Below, one piece after another: positions 26,973 through 37,561 of a stretch of DNA of 64,000 bases (position 1 is the first letter of the stretch; each line of letters begins with the position of its first letter). The stretch is from contig ALYF01000006.1 of assembly GCA_000293845.2 (NCBI GenBank), positions 26,001-90,000 of the forward strand, read 5' to 3'. Below the pieces are notes generated by a model. That model was not told the origin of the DNA and did not search any database. It saw only the letters and a list, made by a program, of their open reading frames with translations. This DNA comes from an alpha proteobacterium IMCC14465. Its GTDB lineage: Bacteria; Pseudomonadota; Alphaproteobacteria; RS24. Made by a program: the position numbers and the translations under genes.

Positions 26973-27068
26973 TTGATTTTTATCTGCTCACAGAGGCGGT
27001 TATTTTGCAAGTATACTGACTGAAAAAGGAAAAAAAATAGATAAAACAGAACATAGATGGAACATAAC

Positions 27069-27097
27069 GTGTCCGAATCACTTACATAGTAGCACTT
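27069..27097 (+). promoter_or_regulatory. Interval upstream of the sRNA promoter, no element assigned
   Basis: The 26973-27500 interval separates the divergent helicase and rpmB genes. Its first ~190 bases contain no supported gene; only the elements annotated from 27169 onward are recognisable. Confidence 0.2.
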
Positions 27098-27168
27098 CCC
27101 CATTCGTTCACGACTAAATGTGGTGTGTTTTCTCTTACTTAGTTTTAACTGGGCTTTAACCGGATATG

Positions 27169-27197
27169 TTGATTCGGTCATTTTTGAACCTCATAAT
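27169..27197 (+). promoter_or_regulatory. Sigma-70-type promoter for candidate small RNA
   Basis: TTGATT at 27169-27174 and CATAAT at 27192-27197 with a 17-bp spacer, a good housekeeping match. Start of transcription would be near 27204, well ahead of the rpmB promoter. Confidence 0.55.
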
Positions 27198-27203
27198 CGG
27201 GTA

Positions 27204-27358
27204 TTTTCTCCCTCACATTTATGTGAACAGACGTGTTTGGCAATTGAAGACCGTTTCTGGGATATTCTAATCAAACAGCTTGCTGTTTTACCCGTCGGTA
27301 GCAACGTAAAAAACTTCTCCCTCCCCCTCACAAGTAAGTTGCTACCGACGTTTTTTTT
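27204..27358 (+). ncRNA. Candidate trans-acting small RNA with two anti-Shine-Dalgarno-like motifs
   Basis: A predicted transcript of about 155 nt. It contains no credible reading frame. It has a short hairpin AAACAG-CTTG-CTGTTT at 27273-27288 and ends in a strong terminator hairpin with a U tract. The motif CTCCCTC occurs twice, near the 5' end (about 27208) and in the terminator loop (about 27318), where the loop is C/U-rich and would be unpaired. Such exposed CU-rich motifs are typical of alphaproteobacterial sRNAs that mask ribosome-binding sites. It could instead be an attenuator or leader for rpmB. Confidence 0.5.
27293..27358 (+). terminator. Intrinsic terminator with 13-bp perfect stem
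   Basis: The arms CGTCGGTAGCAAC (27293-27305) and GTTGCTACCGACG (27338-27350) are perfectly complementary and are followed directly by eight T residues. The 32-base loop is long for a terminator and carries a CTTCTCCCTCCCC stretch. No protein gene ends upstream on this strand, so it most likely closes a non-coding transcript. Confidence 0.85.
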
Positions 27359-27410
27359 ATTTTCTTTTTCAATCAGGTTTAGCTTTTTTCCATATCAGCC
27401 ATTGAAGGGC

Positions 27411-27439
27411 TTGACGGAGAGGGAACTCCCCCATATAAA
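27411..27439 (+). promoter_or_regulatory. Promoter of rpmB
   Basis: TTGACG at 27411-27416, 17-bp spacer, TATAAA at 27434-27439. This is close to the housekeeping consensus and puts the rpmB start of transcription near 27446, downstream of the terminator above. Confidence 0.75.
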
Positions 27440-27500
27440 ACCGACCTTGGAACCATTATGTCGTTTGTAGACATATGTACCTTTTTACTTGGAGAAAAGA

Positions 27501-27788
27501 ATGTCTCGTGTTTGTGAATTGACTGGCAAAGCAGTTATGTCAGGTAATAATGTGAGCCACGCTGTTAACAAAACGCGGCGGAAGTTTCTCCCCAATTTGC
27601 AACAGGTCAGCCTGCCAAGTGAGAAACTAGGTAAAGCCCTGAGGTTCCGCATCAGCGCTCATGCCCTTCGTACTGTTGAGCATGTTGGCGGTATTGACGC
27701 CTTTTTGGTTAAGGCTAAAGACGCACAGCTTTCACCACGTGCGCAGAAACTCAAAAAACAAATCACTTTAAAGCTCGCTGCATCCTAA
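27501..27788 (+). CDS. rpmB: 50S ribosomal protein L28
   Basis: A 95-aa ribosomal protein of the large subunit. The N-terminus [21 protein letters not shown] is the bL28 signature (zinc-type Cys only partly kept), followed by [11 protein letters not shown] and [17 protein letters not shown] 27501 follows TTGGAGAAA; a TTG four codons upstream is unlikely. It has its own strong promoter and stands alone. Confidence 0.97.
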   Translation: MSRVCELTGKAVMSGNNVSHAVNKTRRKFLPNLQQVSLPSEKLGKALRFRISAHALRTVEHVGGIDAFLVKAKDAQLSPRAQKLKKQITLKLAAS

Positions 27789-27876
27789 AATTTTGTGCTT
27801 TGCAGCTTAAAAAATAAGAAATGCGAATAACCGCGTCTAAATAAGAAAAAATGTGGACCACCACATTAAGAATAAA

Positions 27877-30402
27877 ATGCAAAATTATAAGTCTTCCCGC
27901 ATCCGTGTTTATGGCGCTGCAGTAATAAGTCTGGTGCTTGCCAATTTTCCTCCACGGCTTGCCGCGCAGACTTCACAGGGGCTAGCCGCGCAGACTTCAG
28001 ATAATGAAGTTGTTAATGAAATCGTCATATTGGGTAGCCGGACATTATCACGTTCGGTACTGACAACACCGGCGCCGATTGATTTTTTGTCTGCTGAAGC
28101 ATTGGGGGACAGCGCGCAAGCTGAAGCCGGACGCGCTATTCAAAGCCTCGCGCCCTCTTTTAATTTTCCGTCAACCTCAATTGCCGATGGTACGGATGCG
28201 TTGAAACCTGCAACTCTGCGGGGGCTGGGGCCAGATCAGACTTTGGTTCTGGTGAATGGGTTGCGGCGACATAAATCGGCTCTTTTGCATGTCAATTCAT
28301 CCGTTGGGCGTGGCACGGCGGGTACGGATATGAACGCTTTGCCACCCAGCTTTTTTCAATCGGTAGAGATTTTGCGCGATGGCGCATCCGCCCTTTATGG
28401 CTCAGATGCGATTGCCGGAGTTATCAATCTGCGTCTGCGTGAGAGGGGTGATGGTGAGGCGATTATTTCTTACGGGCAGACCTCGGCTGGAGACGGTGAG
28501 CAATATAGGCTGGCATTGAATAAGGGTTTTGAGTTGCCTAATAATGGTTTCTTATTTGCTGGTTATGAATATCAAGACCGTGAAAAAACCAACAGTGCTG
28601 GTCTATCCGGCACCCGCCATTATGCTAATAGCGACCCGGCAAGCTGTAACGCAAATGAGAATAGTGGTTGCGATGGGCGCGAATTTACCGCCAATCGGCG
28701 TAATATGATTGTTGGTGATCCCGATAGTGAGCAAAATGCTGTTTTGTTGAATGCCGGCATGGATTTTTCATGGGGTGACATTCGAGCTTTCGTTAATTGG
28801 TCACAACGTGACAATCAAAGCACGAGCTTTTTTCGCCAGCCAAATGATGCCAATCGCAATGTGCCGGAAATTTACCCTGACGGTTTTTTGCCGCAAATAA
28901 ATACCGATATTGAGGATGTATCGGCTGCGCTTACGACTTACTTTGATTTATCCAGTTGGGACTCTAGCCTGTCTTATGTCTATGGCGAAAACAGTTTTGA
29001 CTTTTTTATTGATAATTCGCTGAACGCAAGTTTTGGTGCTGCCAGCCCGACAAGTGCCGACTCTGGTGGGTTGGTATATGACGAACACGTTCTGGGCTTT
29101 GACACGCGGGGAAGTATGAAGGGCTTTGATGTAGCTGCCGGACTGGAATGGAAACGCGAAGGCTACCAAATTCGTGCCGGTGATTTGCTGTCTTATATTC
29201 ATTGCCGTCAAGTATCAGACCATCAAGTACCAGATCCTACAAGCGCATGCGACAACAGCAAGTCCGGCGGGATACAGGTGTTTCCAGGATTTCGCCCCGA
29301 AAATGCATTGTCGCGAGAACGCGACAGTTTTGCCACTTTCGCTGAAGCCTCGCAAATGCTCGGGGATGTGCTGATAAGTGGGGCTGTGCGTTTTGAAGAT
29401 TATGACGGTTTTGACGAGGTTCTATCGGGACGCCTATCAGGGTTCTATGAGCTGAATTCCCGCCATGCATGGCGCGGGACACTCAGCAATGGCTTCCGCG
29501 CCCCGTCCATGCACCAGCTTTATTTCAATAATGTCAGCACGCAATTTGATAATGCGGGGATGGCGAGCGAAACCTTGACGGCACGCAATGATAGTGCGCT
29601 GGCAAACGCATTGGGGATTCCGGTTTTGTAGGAAGAAACAGCCTTCAATCTTTCATTGGGCTATGTGTTTACCCCAGCCAATAATATTACCCTGACGCTG
29701 GATGCCTATCAAATTGACATTGAAGATCGGATTATACTTTCCAATCAAATTGTGGGTGCTGATTTGGACAGTGAATCCCGTCAGATTTTCTCCAATGCCA
29801 GTGCCACAAAAGCGCAGTTTTTTATTAATGGCCCCGATACGCGGACGCGCGGATTGGATGTGGTTGCCGAATGGTCCCCGCAAATATCGCATGGCACATT
29901 GGATACAAAACTTGCATGGAATATGACTGAGACCGACATCACCAGCGATTTCCGATTACAGGGCTTGTTGAACGGCTTGACGCAGGACGCCTTATTCACT
30001 GACCGTGACCGCGATATTATCGAAGCTTGGCAACCTGAAGAGCGCCTGACTTTCAAGCTGGATTGGCGGCTGAACAGATTTATCGTGCAAGGTGATGTTA
30101 ACCGTTATGGGCGCTATTTGTCATCGGAAGGTCATGGGAGCCGCTATGTTTCACAACAAGATGATGCAGCTTTTATTTTCAATCTGCGCATTCATTATGA
30201 CATCACACCAGATACGCGTTTGAGCCTATGGGGTGATAATATTACCGATGAATATCCTGAGAAAAATACCATTTCAAACGCGCGAAGCGGGAGCATTAAG
30301 GACATTGTTGATAGCCCGGGGGTATTTCAATATTCGCGCCGCACGGCTCCCTATGGTTTTAACGGGGCTTTTTGGGGCATGAGCCTTAAGCAGCGTTTCT
30401 AG
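27877..30402 (+). pseudogene. TonB-dependent outer-membrane receptor interrupted by one amber codon
   Basis: A receptor of about 840 codons. The signal peptide is followed by a short linker duplicated as GLAAQTSQ/GLAAQTSD. The plug domain has LGLGPDQTLVLVNGLRR-type text and FFQSVEILRDGASALYGSDAIAGVINL. The 22-strand barrel ends in the expected C-terminal aromatic, SLKQRF. A TAG at 29629-29631 cuts it: both sides are the same frame, and after the stop EETAFNLSLGYVFTP continues the normal barrel. CAG to TAG is the simplest change. Either a recent pseudogene, suppressed readthrough, or a sequence error. Likely substrate class is an iron or cobalamin complex, not resolvable here. Start ATG 27877; a GTG at 27853 is possible. 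Confidence 0.85.
27956..28003 (+). repeat. 24-bp tandem duplication after the TonB receptor signal peptide
   Basis: Two 24-bp units (27956-27979 and 27980-28003) sharing GCCGCGCAGACTTCA. In frame they encode eight residues twice, just before the plug. Confidence 0.9.
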
Positions 30403-30451
30403 CGTTAAAGCTGCTCAGCTATAATGCGGATGATTGGCGAATAGACCCGTA

Positions 30452-32374
30452 TTACCTGACAGGTGTTTTATCCATTTTGGTGCTTAGGCTCGATGACGCT
30501 GCCTGCAGCATACTCTGGGTTTTAGGCATCATGGACATGCGCTTATCTGTTTGATTGGCGGGGAGAGTGTCATCAAACAGCTCTGCCAGTTTTTCAGTCA
30601 TTACGCCGCCCAGCTGTTCGGCATCGACAATTGTCACCGCGCGGCGATAATAGCGTGTCACATCGTGACCAATACCAATGGCAATCAGTTCCACGGGGGA
30701 ACGGGTTTCGATTTCTTCAATCACCTGGCGTAAATGTTTTTCCAGATAATTACCTGCATTGACGCTCAAGGTGCTGTCATCTACCGGCGCGCCATCGGAA
30801 ATGACCATCAGGATACGGCGTTGTTCGGGGCGTGCCATTAAACGCTGATAGGCCCAAACCAGCGCTTCGCCATCAATATTTTCTTTGAGCAGGCCTTCGC
30901 GCATCATCAGACCTAAATTCCGTCTTGCGCGGCGCCATGGAATATCCGCTTGTTTATAGACGATATGGCGTAAGTCATTCAGCCTACCGGGATGCGCGGG
31001 TTTGCCATCCGCCATCCACGCTTCTCTGGCTTGTCCGCCTTTCCAAGCGCGTGTCGTAAAGCCGAGTATCTCGGTTTTCACGCCGCATCTTTCCAGTGTG
31101 CGCGCGAGAATATCAGCACTCATAGCGGCAACTGTAATCGGGCGTCCGCGCATGGAGCCGGAATTATCTATCAGCAATGTAACAACTGTATCCCGGAAAT
31201 TCATATCGCGTTCCATTTTGAACGATAGCGGATTGCCGGGGTCTACGACCACGCGCGATAGACGTGCGGCATCCAGATAGCCTTCTTCGAGGTCAAAATC
31301 CCATGAACGGTTTTGCTTGGCTTGCAAGCGGCGTTGAAGTCTGTTCGCCAGTCTTGAAACCGCACCCTGCAAATGACTAAGTTGCTGGTCGAGATAGGTG
31401 CGCAGGCGATTAAGTTCTTCGCCATCACATAAATCTTCGGCTTCTACGGTTTCATCAAAGCGGGTGGTGAAAACTTGATAGCTGGATTTGGTTGCATCAG
31501 GCGCACCGTCTGGGCGTTGAGAGCGCACGGCTTCGCCAGCCTCTTCGCCTTCGGCATCCATATCAACTTCTTCGCTATCCATTTGGACGGTTTGTTCTTC
31601 GCCCTCCGGCATTTCACTGCCGGTTTCCATATCTTCAGAACCGCTGCCTTGCTCCTGCTCGGCTGACCCGTCCTCGCCATCATTCTCGTCATTATCATTA
31701 TTGCTTTCGTCGCCAGCATCCTCGCCTTCATCAGATGCATCCGTGCCTTCGGAGTCGATAAGTTCGAGATCTGCGAGAAGCTGGCGTGTTTTGGCGGCAA
31801 AAGCAGTCTGGTTATTCATGATATCAACGAGGTCATCCATGCCCTCGCCAATGCGTTCTTCAATCCATTCCTGCCACGCTGTAACAGTTGGCTGGGCGGC
31901 TGCGGGGGGGTGTTGACCTGAAAGGCGCTCACGCACGAGATAGGCCAGCGCGACATCCATAGGGGCATCTTCGCGTTGTGTTAAACTTGCCAGACCTTCT
32001 TTTTCACAAATGGTCTGGTGCATGAGTTGAAGATTCTCAGCAACGCCGGGCATTTGATTGGCGCCGATAGACTCGTAGCGGATATTCTCAAGCCGGTCGA
32101 AAATCGCGCGGGCATCCGGCTCGACCGGTCTATTTTTAGCACTTAAGGGCTTGTCGTGATGGGCGAGTTGCAAAGCGATGCTATCAGCTTGTCCCCGCAA
32201 AAGCGTGCGCTCCTTAGTCGGCAAATCCCTTGGCGGCAAGGGCAGGCGCACACGGTTACCGACCACAGATGGTGTTTCGGTTCCAAAGGTGACATCCAAT
32301 TCATCATTCTCAGCCAAAGACCGCATGGTCTGACTGATAGCTCTTTTGAACCTGTCAATTGTCTCTTCTGTCAT
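30452..32374 (-). CDS. cobT: Cobaltochelatase subunit CobT
   Basis: A 640-aa subunit of the aerobic CobNST cobaltochelatase, which inserts cobalt into hydrogenobyrinate diamide. A central Asp/Glu-rich segment (about residues 215-290) is typical. The C-terminal von Willebrand A domain has the metal site DNSGSM within [21 protein letters not shown]. It follows cobS by a one-base overlap (TAATG). Acts with CobS as the AAA chaperone complex for CobN; cobN is not in this window. Confidence 0.95.
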   Translation of the reverse strand: MTEETIDRFKRAISQTMRSLAENDELDVTFGTETPSVVGNRVRLPLPPRDLPTKERTLLRGQADSIALQLAHHDKPLSAKNRPVEPDARAIFDRLENIRYESIGANQMPGVAENLQLMHQTICEKEGLASLTQREDAPMDVALAYLVRERLSGQHPPAAAQPTVTAWQEWIEERIGEGMDDLVDIMNNQTAFAAKTRQLLADLELIDSEGTDASDEGEDAGDESNNDNDENDGEDGSAEQEQGSGSEDMETGSEMPEGEEQTVQMDSEEVDMDAEGEEAGEAVRSQRPDGAPDATKSSYQVFTTRFDETVEAEDLCDGEELNRLRTYLDQQLSHLQGAVSRLANRLQRRLQAKQNRSWDFDLEEGYLDAARLSRVVVDPGNPLSFKMERDMNFRDTVVTLLIDNSGSMRGRPITVAAMSADILARTLERCGVKTEILGFTTRAWKGGQAREAWMADGKPAHPGRLNDLRHIVYKQADIPWRRARRNLGLMMREGLLKENIDGEALVWAYQRLMARPEQRRILMVISDGAPVDDSTLSVNAGNYLEKHLRQVIEEIETRSPVELIAIGIGHDVTRYYRRAVTIVDAEQLGGVMTEKLAELFDDTLPANQTDKRMSMMPKTQSMLQAASSSLSTKMDKTPVR

Positions 32375-33363
32375 TAGGAGGCAAGAATGTTAACGGCCTT
32401 CTCGGGAAGGTCTTCGCCAAAACACCTTTGATAAAATTCTGCGACTGTCGGGCGTTCAAGCTCATCGCATTTGTTTAAAAAGGTTAGCTGGAAGGCGAGG
32501 CCGATATCTTCGAAAATTCGCGCATTTTCGGCCCATGTCAAAACCGTCCGCGGTGACATGACGGTTGAGATGTCCCCATTCATAAAAGACGCACGTGTGA
32601 GGTCGGCGACCTGCACCATATTGGCGATGGTCTTTTGACCTTCGGCATTATTAAAATCTTTTTCTTTCGAAAGGACGATTTTCACTTCTTCCTCATGTGG
32701 CAAATAATTCAGGCTCGTGACGATATTCCATCTGTCCATCTGGCCTTGGTTAATCTGCTGCGTCCCGTGATAGAGGCCCGACGTATCGCCAAGGCCGATT
32801 GTGTTGGTTGTCGCGAAAAGTCTAAACCATGGGTGCGGACGCAGAACCTTATTCTGGTCGAGCAAGGTCAATTTGCCGGAGACTTCGAGAATACGCTGGA
32901 TTACAAACATAACATCGGGACGACCGGCATCATATTCGTCAAAAACCAAAGCGACAGGTCTTTGCAGAGCCCAAGGCAGAATGCCTTCTTGGAATTCAGT
33001 AATCTGTTTTCCGTCGCGTAAAACAATTGCCTCTTTACCAATCAGGTCAATCCGGCTGACATGACTATCGAGATTGATGCGGATACAAGGCCAATTCAGC
33101 CGCGCTGCAATTTGTTCGATATGGGTGGATTTACCTGTCCCGTGATAGCCTTGCACCATAACGCGCCGGTTATTGGCAAAACCGGCAAGCAGGGCGCGTG
33201 TTGTTTGGGCGTCAAAAAGATAATCATCGTCAAGCTCGGGAACATATTCGCATGATTGAGAAAATGCTGGCACTTTCAGCGCACTTTCAAACCCGAAAAT
33301 ATCTCCGACATTGACTTCAATATCGGGTTCATTTGGCATGTCTGAATTACTTTCGGCAGTCAT
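32374..33363 (-). CDS. cobS: Cobaltochelatase ATPase subunit CobS
   Basis: A 329-aa AAA+ ATPase, partner of CobT. Walker [10 protein letters not shown] is followed by the CobS-typical [21 protein letters not shown], Walker [21 protein letters not shown] and sensor-1 [23 protein letters not shown] 33363 has AAGGAAC upstream. Genes cobS and cobT next to a DnaJ-like gene and bolA form an order seen widely in Alphaproteobacteria. Confidence 0.97.
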   Translation of the reverse strand: MTAESNSDMPNEPDIEVNVGDIFGFESALKVPAFSQSCEYVPELDDDYLFDAQTTRALLAGFANNRRVMVQGYHGTGKSTHIEQIAARLNWPCIRINLDSHVSRIDLIGKEAIVLRDGKQITEFQEGILPWALQRPVALVFDEYDAGRPDVMFVIQRILEVSGKLTLLDQNKVLRPHPWFRLFATTNTIGLGDTSGLYHGTQQINQGQMDRWNIVTSLNYLPHEEEVKIVLSKEKDFNNAEGQKTIANMVQVADLTRASFMNGDISTVMSPRTVLTWAENARIFEDIGLAFQLTFLNKCDELERPTVAEFYQRCFGEDLPEKAVNILAS

Positions 33364-33426
33364 TTATAGTTCCTTATCTTTAACGCGAGAAAATTACGAT
33401 AGAATGTTAACTAGGTCGCAGGGCGC

Positions 33427-34008
33427 TTAACAAAAGCCCGAAGCCTTTAAATAATTATACGCTTGAATGACCTTATTAAGTTTTTCTTCATAGCTCCGGT
33501 CGCCGCTATTGGCATCGGGGTGAAACTTTTTGATACGGGCTTTATAACGCGTTTTGACGTCTTCTGCTGTTGCAGTTTCATCCAGCTCTAACACCTCAAG
33601 CGCGCGCTTCTGGCCAGATGAGGCGCGTTTGGCCAGTGCCGGAGCTTTGCCCTCTGCAACCTCAGATACCAAATCATGTGGATCTTGCCATTGCCAGTTG
33701 CCGCTTTGACCGGGGGTGTTTCTATTGGCACCCATGGTCCATGTGGGGCGGTGGCCTGTCCGCGCGCTTCTTTGAAAGGCTGCAATATCGGCCTCGCTCA
33801 TGCCTTCAAAAAAATTGAAGCTCTGATTATAGCTTTTAATATGCGTCAGACAGAAATAACGCTTATCCGAACTGCCTTCAGCAGCAGGTGCGGGATATGA
33901 TCCAACTTCACTGCAATCGGGCCAGTCACAGGTAACCTGTGCTTCAACTTCGTTGCCGCCCTTCTTGCTTATTCGTATTGAGTCAAAATATTTTGATTTC
34001 AGGTTCAT
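33427..34008 (-). CDS. J-domain (DnaJ-like) protein
   Basis: A 193-aa protein with the J domain at the C-terminus: LEVLELDETATAEDVKTRYKARIKKFHPDAN with the HPD motif that stimulates DnaK. The N-terminal half has a conserved zinc-like C-x4-C-type patch (CDWPDCSEVGSYPAP, CLTH) found in this alphaproteobacterial subfamily. Upstream of cobS on the same strand and divergent from bolA. Confidence 0.9.
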   Translation of the reverse strand: MNLKSKYFDSIRISKKGGNEVEAQVTCDWPDCSEVGSYPAPAAEGSSDKRYFCLTHIKSYNQSFNFFEGMSEADIAAFQRSARTGHRPTWTMGANRNTPGQSGNWQWQDPHDLVSEVAEGKAPALAKRASSGQKRALEVLELDETATAEDVKTRYKARIKKFHPDANSGDRSYEEKLNKVIQAYNYLKASGFC

Positions 34009-34102
34009 TACACTGATAATCTAGTTTGCAGTGGATAAAAAAAACAGTCTTTTGTCTCAACAATTTGTATGTTTTTGAGAATTAGACAGTGAAGGAAACT
34101 TT

Positions 34103-34390
34103 ATGGCAGTAGTTGATATGATTATCAAGAAACTTGAAGCACGTTTTGCCCCTGAATATCTCAATGTTACGGATGAGTCACACCGTCATAAGGGGCATGC
34201 GGGGTCGCGTCCAGGCGGGGAGACGCATTTTTGGGTAAAAATTACGTCCTCTCATTTTGATGGACTCAGCCGCATAGAACGACATCGGCTGATTAATGAC
34301 TGCCTTTGTGTGGAACTAAAAGGCCTTATTCATGCGTTAACCGTGAAGGCAAAAACACCTGCCGAAGCGGCTGAGGCTGAAAACAAATAA
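34103..34390 (+). CDS. BolA-family protein
   Basis: A 95-aa BolA/IbaG family protein. The fold hallmark is LNVTDESHRHKGHAGSRPGGETHFWVKI with the invariant His that helps hold a [2Fe-2S] cluster with a monothiol glutaredoxin, then RIERHRLINDCL. ATG 34103 has AGGAAA upstream. Involved in iron-sulfur trafficking and stress morphology in the family. Confidence 0.94.
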   Translation: MAVVDMIIKKLEARFAPEYLNVTDESHRHKGHAGSRPGGETHFWVKITSSHFDGLSRIERHRLINDCLCVELKGLIHALTVKAKTPAEAAEAENK

Positions 34391-34393
34391 TCT

Positions 34394-35677
34394 TTACGTT
34401 TCGTCGGAAACTGTCTTGTCAGGTTTAATTTCAAGCTGGGTAATCTGATTTCGTTGGCGGGATATGATTCTGAATCTAAAGCCGTAAAAAACAAAAACCT
34501 GTCCCGGTTTAGGGATGGCGCGCGCTTCATGAATCACCAATCCGGCAATGGTGATGGCCTCGTCATCTGGTAAATCCCAGCCTGTCTCGCGATTTAAATC
34601 CCGCATTGTCATGCTACCGTCAATCAACAGACTACCATCTGCCGCTGGTATCAGAATTTTTTCCTTATTGTCATGCTCGTCATCAATCTGTCCGACAATT
34701 TCTTCAAGAATATCTTCCAAGGTGACAAGACCCATCAAACCGCCATATTCATCCACGACCAGCGCAAAATGCGCTTTGCGCGCCCGAAAGGCGTTGAGCT
34801 GTTCAGCAAGCGAGGTTGTTTCAGGGACAAACCAAGGCGGCGATATAAGCGCGCGTATTTCCACGCCCCGCGCACCATCGGGGGTTGCGGCGAGGGCGCG
34901 TAACAAATCCTTGGCATGGAGAATACCGATAATATTTTCAATCTCATTTTCCCAGAACGGGATGCGCGTATGTGGGCTTTCCAGAACTTGACGCACAATT
35001 TCCTCTGGCTTGAGGCCAATATTAATCATCATCATGCCCTTGCGATGCACCATGACATCTTCAAGGGTGAGGTCTTTCAAATCGAGAATACCGCCCAGCA
35101 TGTCGCGGTCACCTTTTGTCACTGCGTCTGTGCTGTGGTGCATATCAATCGCACCTCTAATCTCTTCATGTGCGGGCCGCATACTGTCAGCATCTTCGGC
35201 ATTAAATCCGAGAAGGCGCATAATCCCACGGGCAATGAAATTAAGGGCCAGCGTGAAGGGTGCGAAAATCCAAACAATAAAACGCATAATTCCCGCTACG
35301 CGCAAGGCTGTATTATCAGGGTTTAAAATCGCATATGTCTTTGGCAATACTTCGGCAAATATGACAACCACACAGGTCATGACCAGCGTGGCATAAACCA
35401 CACCCGTATCTCCAAACAATTTCAGGAATAAAGATGTTGCCAATGCCGAGGCCATAATATTGACCAGATTATTGCCGAGCAAAATTGCACTAAGCAATCT
35501 TTCATGATGCTCCAGCAAGCTGTTAACCCATTGGGCGCGCTTATCATTGTCTTTTGCTAATTGATACATGCGCGCACGCGAGGTGGCTGTCAGTGCTGTT
35601 TCAGAGCCAGAAAAAAAGCCGGATAACAAAATAAGAACCAGAATAATCAGCCCAAGGATAAGAAAGGAAGAGACCAT
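34394..35677 (-). CDS. CNNM/CorC-family membrane transporter (HlyC/CorC type)
   Basis: A 427-aa membrane protein. The N-terminal DUF21 domain has four helices (to about residue 145) with LLSGFFSGSETALTATSR. Two CBS domains follow (MVHRKGMMMINIGLKPEEI and VPETTSLAEQLNAFRARKAHFALVVDEYGGLMGLVTLEDILEEIVG read in parts), then the CorC_HlyC C-terminal domain. Related proteins transport or sense Mg2+ or Co2+. Two bases downstream of aroB stop on the same strand. Confidence 0.92.
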   Translation of the reverse strand: MVSSFLILGLIILVLILLSGFFSGSETALTATSRARMYQLAKDNDKRAQWVNSLLEHHERLLSAILLGNNLVNIMASALATSLFLKLFGDTGVVYATLVMTCVVVIFAEVLPKTYAILNPDNTALRVAGIMRFIVWIFAPFTLALNFIARGIMRLLGFNAEDADSMRPAHEEIRGAIDMHHSTDAVTKGDRDMLGGILDLKDLTLEDVMVHRKGMMMINIGLKPEEIVRQVLESPHTRIPFWENEIENIIGILHAKDLLRALAATPDGARGVEIRALISPPWFVPETTSLAEQLNAFRARKAHFALVVDEYGGLMGLVTLEDILEEIVGQIDDEHDNKEKILIPAADGSLLIDGSMTMRDLNRETGWDLPDDEAITIAGLVIHEARAIPKPGQVFVFYGFRFRIISRQRNQITQLEIKPDKTVSDET

Positions 35678-35679
35678 GA

Positions 35680-36810
35680 TTATCCCTGATTGTGCAAAAA
35701 CGCGGTTAACTGTGCGGCAGATACTTCATTTGTGATAAAGGCGTCGCCTATCGCTTTCATAAGAATAAACGTCATGACGCCTTGGCTGACTTTTTTATCT
35801 TGCGCCATGGCGGTGACGAGGTCTTCTGCCGCGAATGGCCCACCTGTTACGTCTGTTTGACTGACCGGTAATCCGGCAGCTGCGAGATGGTTGATGAGAG
35901 CCTGCGCGTCTTCTTCTGGGCATAGGCCAAGATGCACGGAAAGACCCACGGCTTGCGCCATGCCGAGGCCGACAGCTTCGCCGTGCAATAACTTATCTGA
36001 ATATCCGGTCAGGTTTTCATAGGCATGGGCGAATGTATGACCGAGATTGAGCAAAGCCCGCGCCCCTTCTTCTTTTTCATCTTGCGCGACAATATCGGCT
36101 TTGGTTTCACAGCTTTTGGCGATGGCATAGCTCAAAGCTGCGCACTCCCGGTTTTTGAGCGCATCACGATTATCTTCCAGCCAGTCGAAGAATGCCCGGT
36201 CACAAATGGCGGCATATTTTACAATCTCGGCATAGCCAGCATTAAACTCCCTATCCGGTAGGGTTTGCAGCGCGTTGAGGTCCGCCAAAACAAGCGAAGG
36301 TTGGTGAAAAGCGCCAATAAGATTTTTCCCTTGAGGGACGTTGATACCGGTTTTGCCGCCGACAGAACTATCGACTTGCGCTAAGAGAGTTGTCGGAATT
36401 TGAACAAACCGCACGCCGCGCCGTAAAGTTGCCGCCGCAAAGCCGGTTAAATCGCCAATCACACCCCCACCCAGCGCTATCATCATATCCTGACGCTCGA
36501 CTTTCTCATCAAGCAACCAGTGGGTGAGCGTCTCTAGGCCTGAAAAACTTTTGCTGGCCTCACCGGGGGGCATAATTTTTGTGATATGGGCAATGCCCGC
36601 GCCATCCAAGCTGGCTGTCAAACTGTCCAGATGCGCCGCGGCGACGTTTTCGTCAGTCACAATGGCGACAAAAGGGCGTTTCAACAAAGGTGATATTAAA
36701 GTCGGGCATGACGTGAGCAGTCCCGCGCCGATATGGATATCGTAGCTTCTGTTAGGGCTTGTTGAACCTGAAAGGCTCACATTCACTTTTTTCAAACCGG
36801 TTTCACTCAT
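35680..36810 (-). CDS. aroB: 3-dehydroquinate synthase
   Basis: A 376-aa NAD- and metal-dependent enzyme that makes 3-dehydroquinate in the shikimate pathway. The core GGGVIGDLTGFAAATLRRGVRF and PTTLLAQVDSSVGGKTGINV, with metal-binding His in LNLGHTFAHAYE and LLHGEAVGLGM, are intact. It starts immediately after the aroK stop, so aroK-aroB is an operon. Confidence 0.97.
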   Translation of the reverse strand: MSETGLKKVNVSLSGSTSPNRSYDIHIGAGLLTSCPTLISPLLKRPFVAIVTDENVAAAHLDSLTASLDGAGIAHITKIMPPGEASKSFSGLETLTHWLLDEKVERQDMMIALGGGVIGDLTGFAAATLRRGVRFVQIPTTLLAQVDSSVGGKTGINVPQGKNLIGAFHQPSLVLADLNALQTLPDREFNAGYAEIVKYAAICDRAFFDWLEDNRDALKNRECAALSYAIAKSCETKADIVAQDEKEEGARALLNLGHTFAHAYENLTGYSDKLLHGEAVGLGMAQAVGLSVHLGLCPEEDAQALINHLAAAGLPVSQTDVTGGPFAAEDLVTAMAQDKKVSQGVMTFILMKAIGDAFITNEVSAAQLTAFLHNQG

Positions 36811-37395
36811 TTATGTCGTATCCGATTTCACAAGAATACCCTGATTTGTGAGTATGTCAGAAATGTCTTTAACTGTTTGCGGGCGTTGTCCGTCTTCACA
36901 CTCAACCACTATATCTGCTTCGGCGTAAACAGGGTAACGTTCATCCATTAATCGGGTGATTGTTTCTTCAATATTACCCTGTGCCAGAAGGGGACGTTTT
37001 TCAGGTCTTTTACTGACACGCCTGATAAGGGTCTCGCGGTTTACTTTTAGCCAAATTGAAAACCCTGATTGGAGAATAATCTCTCTTGTCGCGGCATTGG
37101 CAAAAGCACCGCCACCCGCGGCGATAATAGCGGGCGGTCCGTCTAGCAATCGTTTGAAGACGCGTTTTTCACCGTCTCGGAAAGATGCTTCACCATGTAA
37201 TTTAAAAATTTCCGGAATGGTCATCTTGGCAGCTTTTTCAATCTCGGTATCCGAGTCGATAAAACGCGCACCAATATGCGCCCCAAGCATTTTACCGATG
37301 CTGGATTTGCCGGCTCCCATCATGCCGATAAGGATAACGGATTTTTCAAGTTTTCCGTTGGGTCTTGGTTTTACGTCCTTTTTCTTACGGGTCAT
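36811..37395 (-). CDS. aroK: Shikimate kinase
   Basis: A 194-aa kinase that phosphorylates shikimate. Walker A GMMGAGKS is at residues 24-31. The shikimate-binding DSDTEIEKA and GEASFRDGEKRVF, and the GGGAFANAATRE loop, are visible. The N-terminus has a basic ~17-residue extension. Precedes aroB directly. Confidence 0.96.
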   Translation of the reverse strand: MTRKKKDVKPRPNGKLEKSVILIGMMGAGKSSIGKMLGAHIGARFIDSDTEIEKAAKMTIPEIFKLHGEASFRDGEKRVFKRLLDGPPAIIAAGGGAFANAATREIILQSGFSIWLKVNRETLIRRVSKRPEKRPLLAQGNIEETITRLMDERYPVYAEADIVVECEDGQRPQTVKDISDILTNQGILVKSDTT

Positions 37396-37561
37396 ATAAC
37401 CTTATCTAGCTTTGCAGAATTTTCCCGTCTACTGAAATATTACCTTTAGCCCAATCTGCCATTCTCATGCCTTATTTGGTGGGTATAAATGTGCCGATTG
37501 TCGAGATATGAAAATTGAATTAGTCTGAGTAGAATAAGTTCGATTTCTAAAGGAAAATAAA

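Noticed and set aside
27204..27358. 6S RNA identity for the small-RNA candidate
   Set aside because: The length is similar, but the 5' and 3' ends do not pair and there is no central bubble.
27789..27876. Cobalamin riboswitch in front of the TonB receptor
   Set aside because: The gap is under 90 bp and no B12-box-like conserved core is visible.
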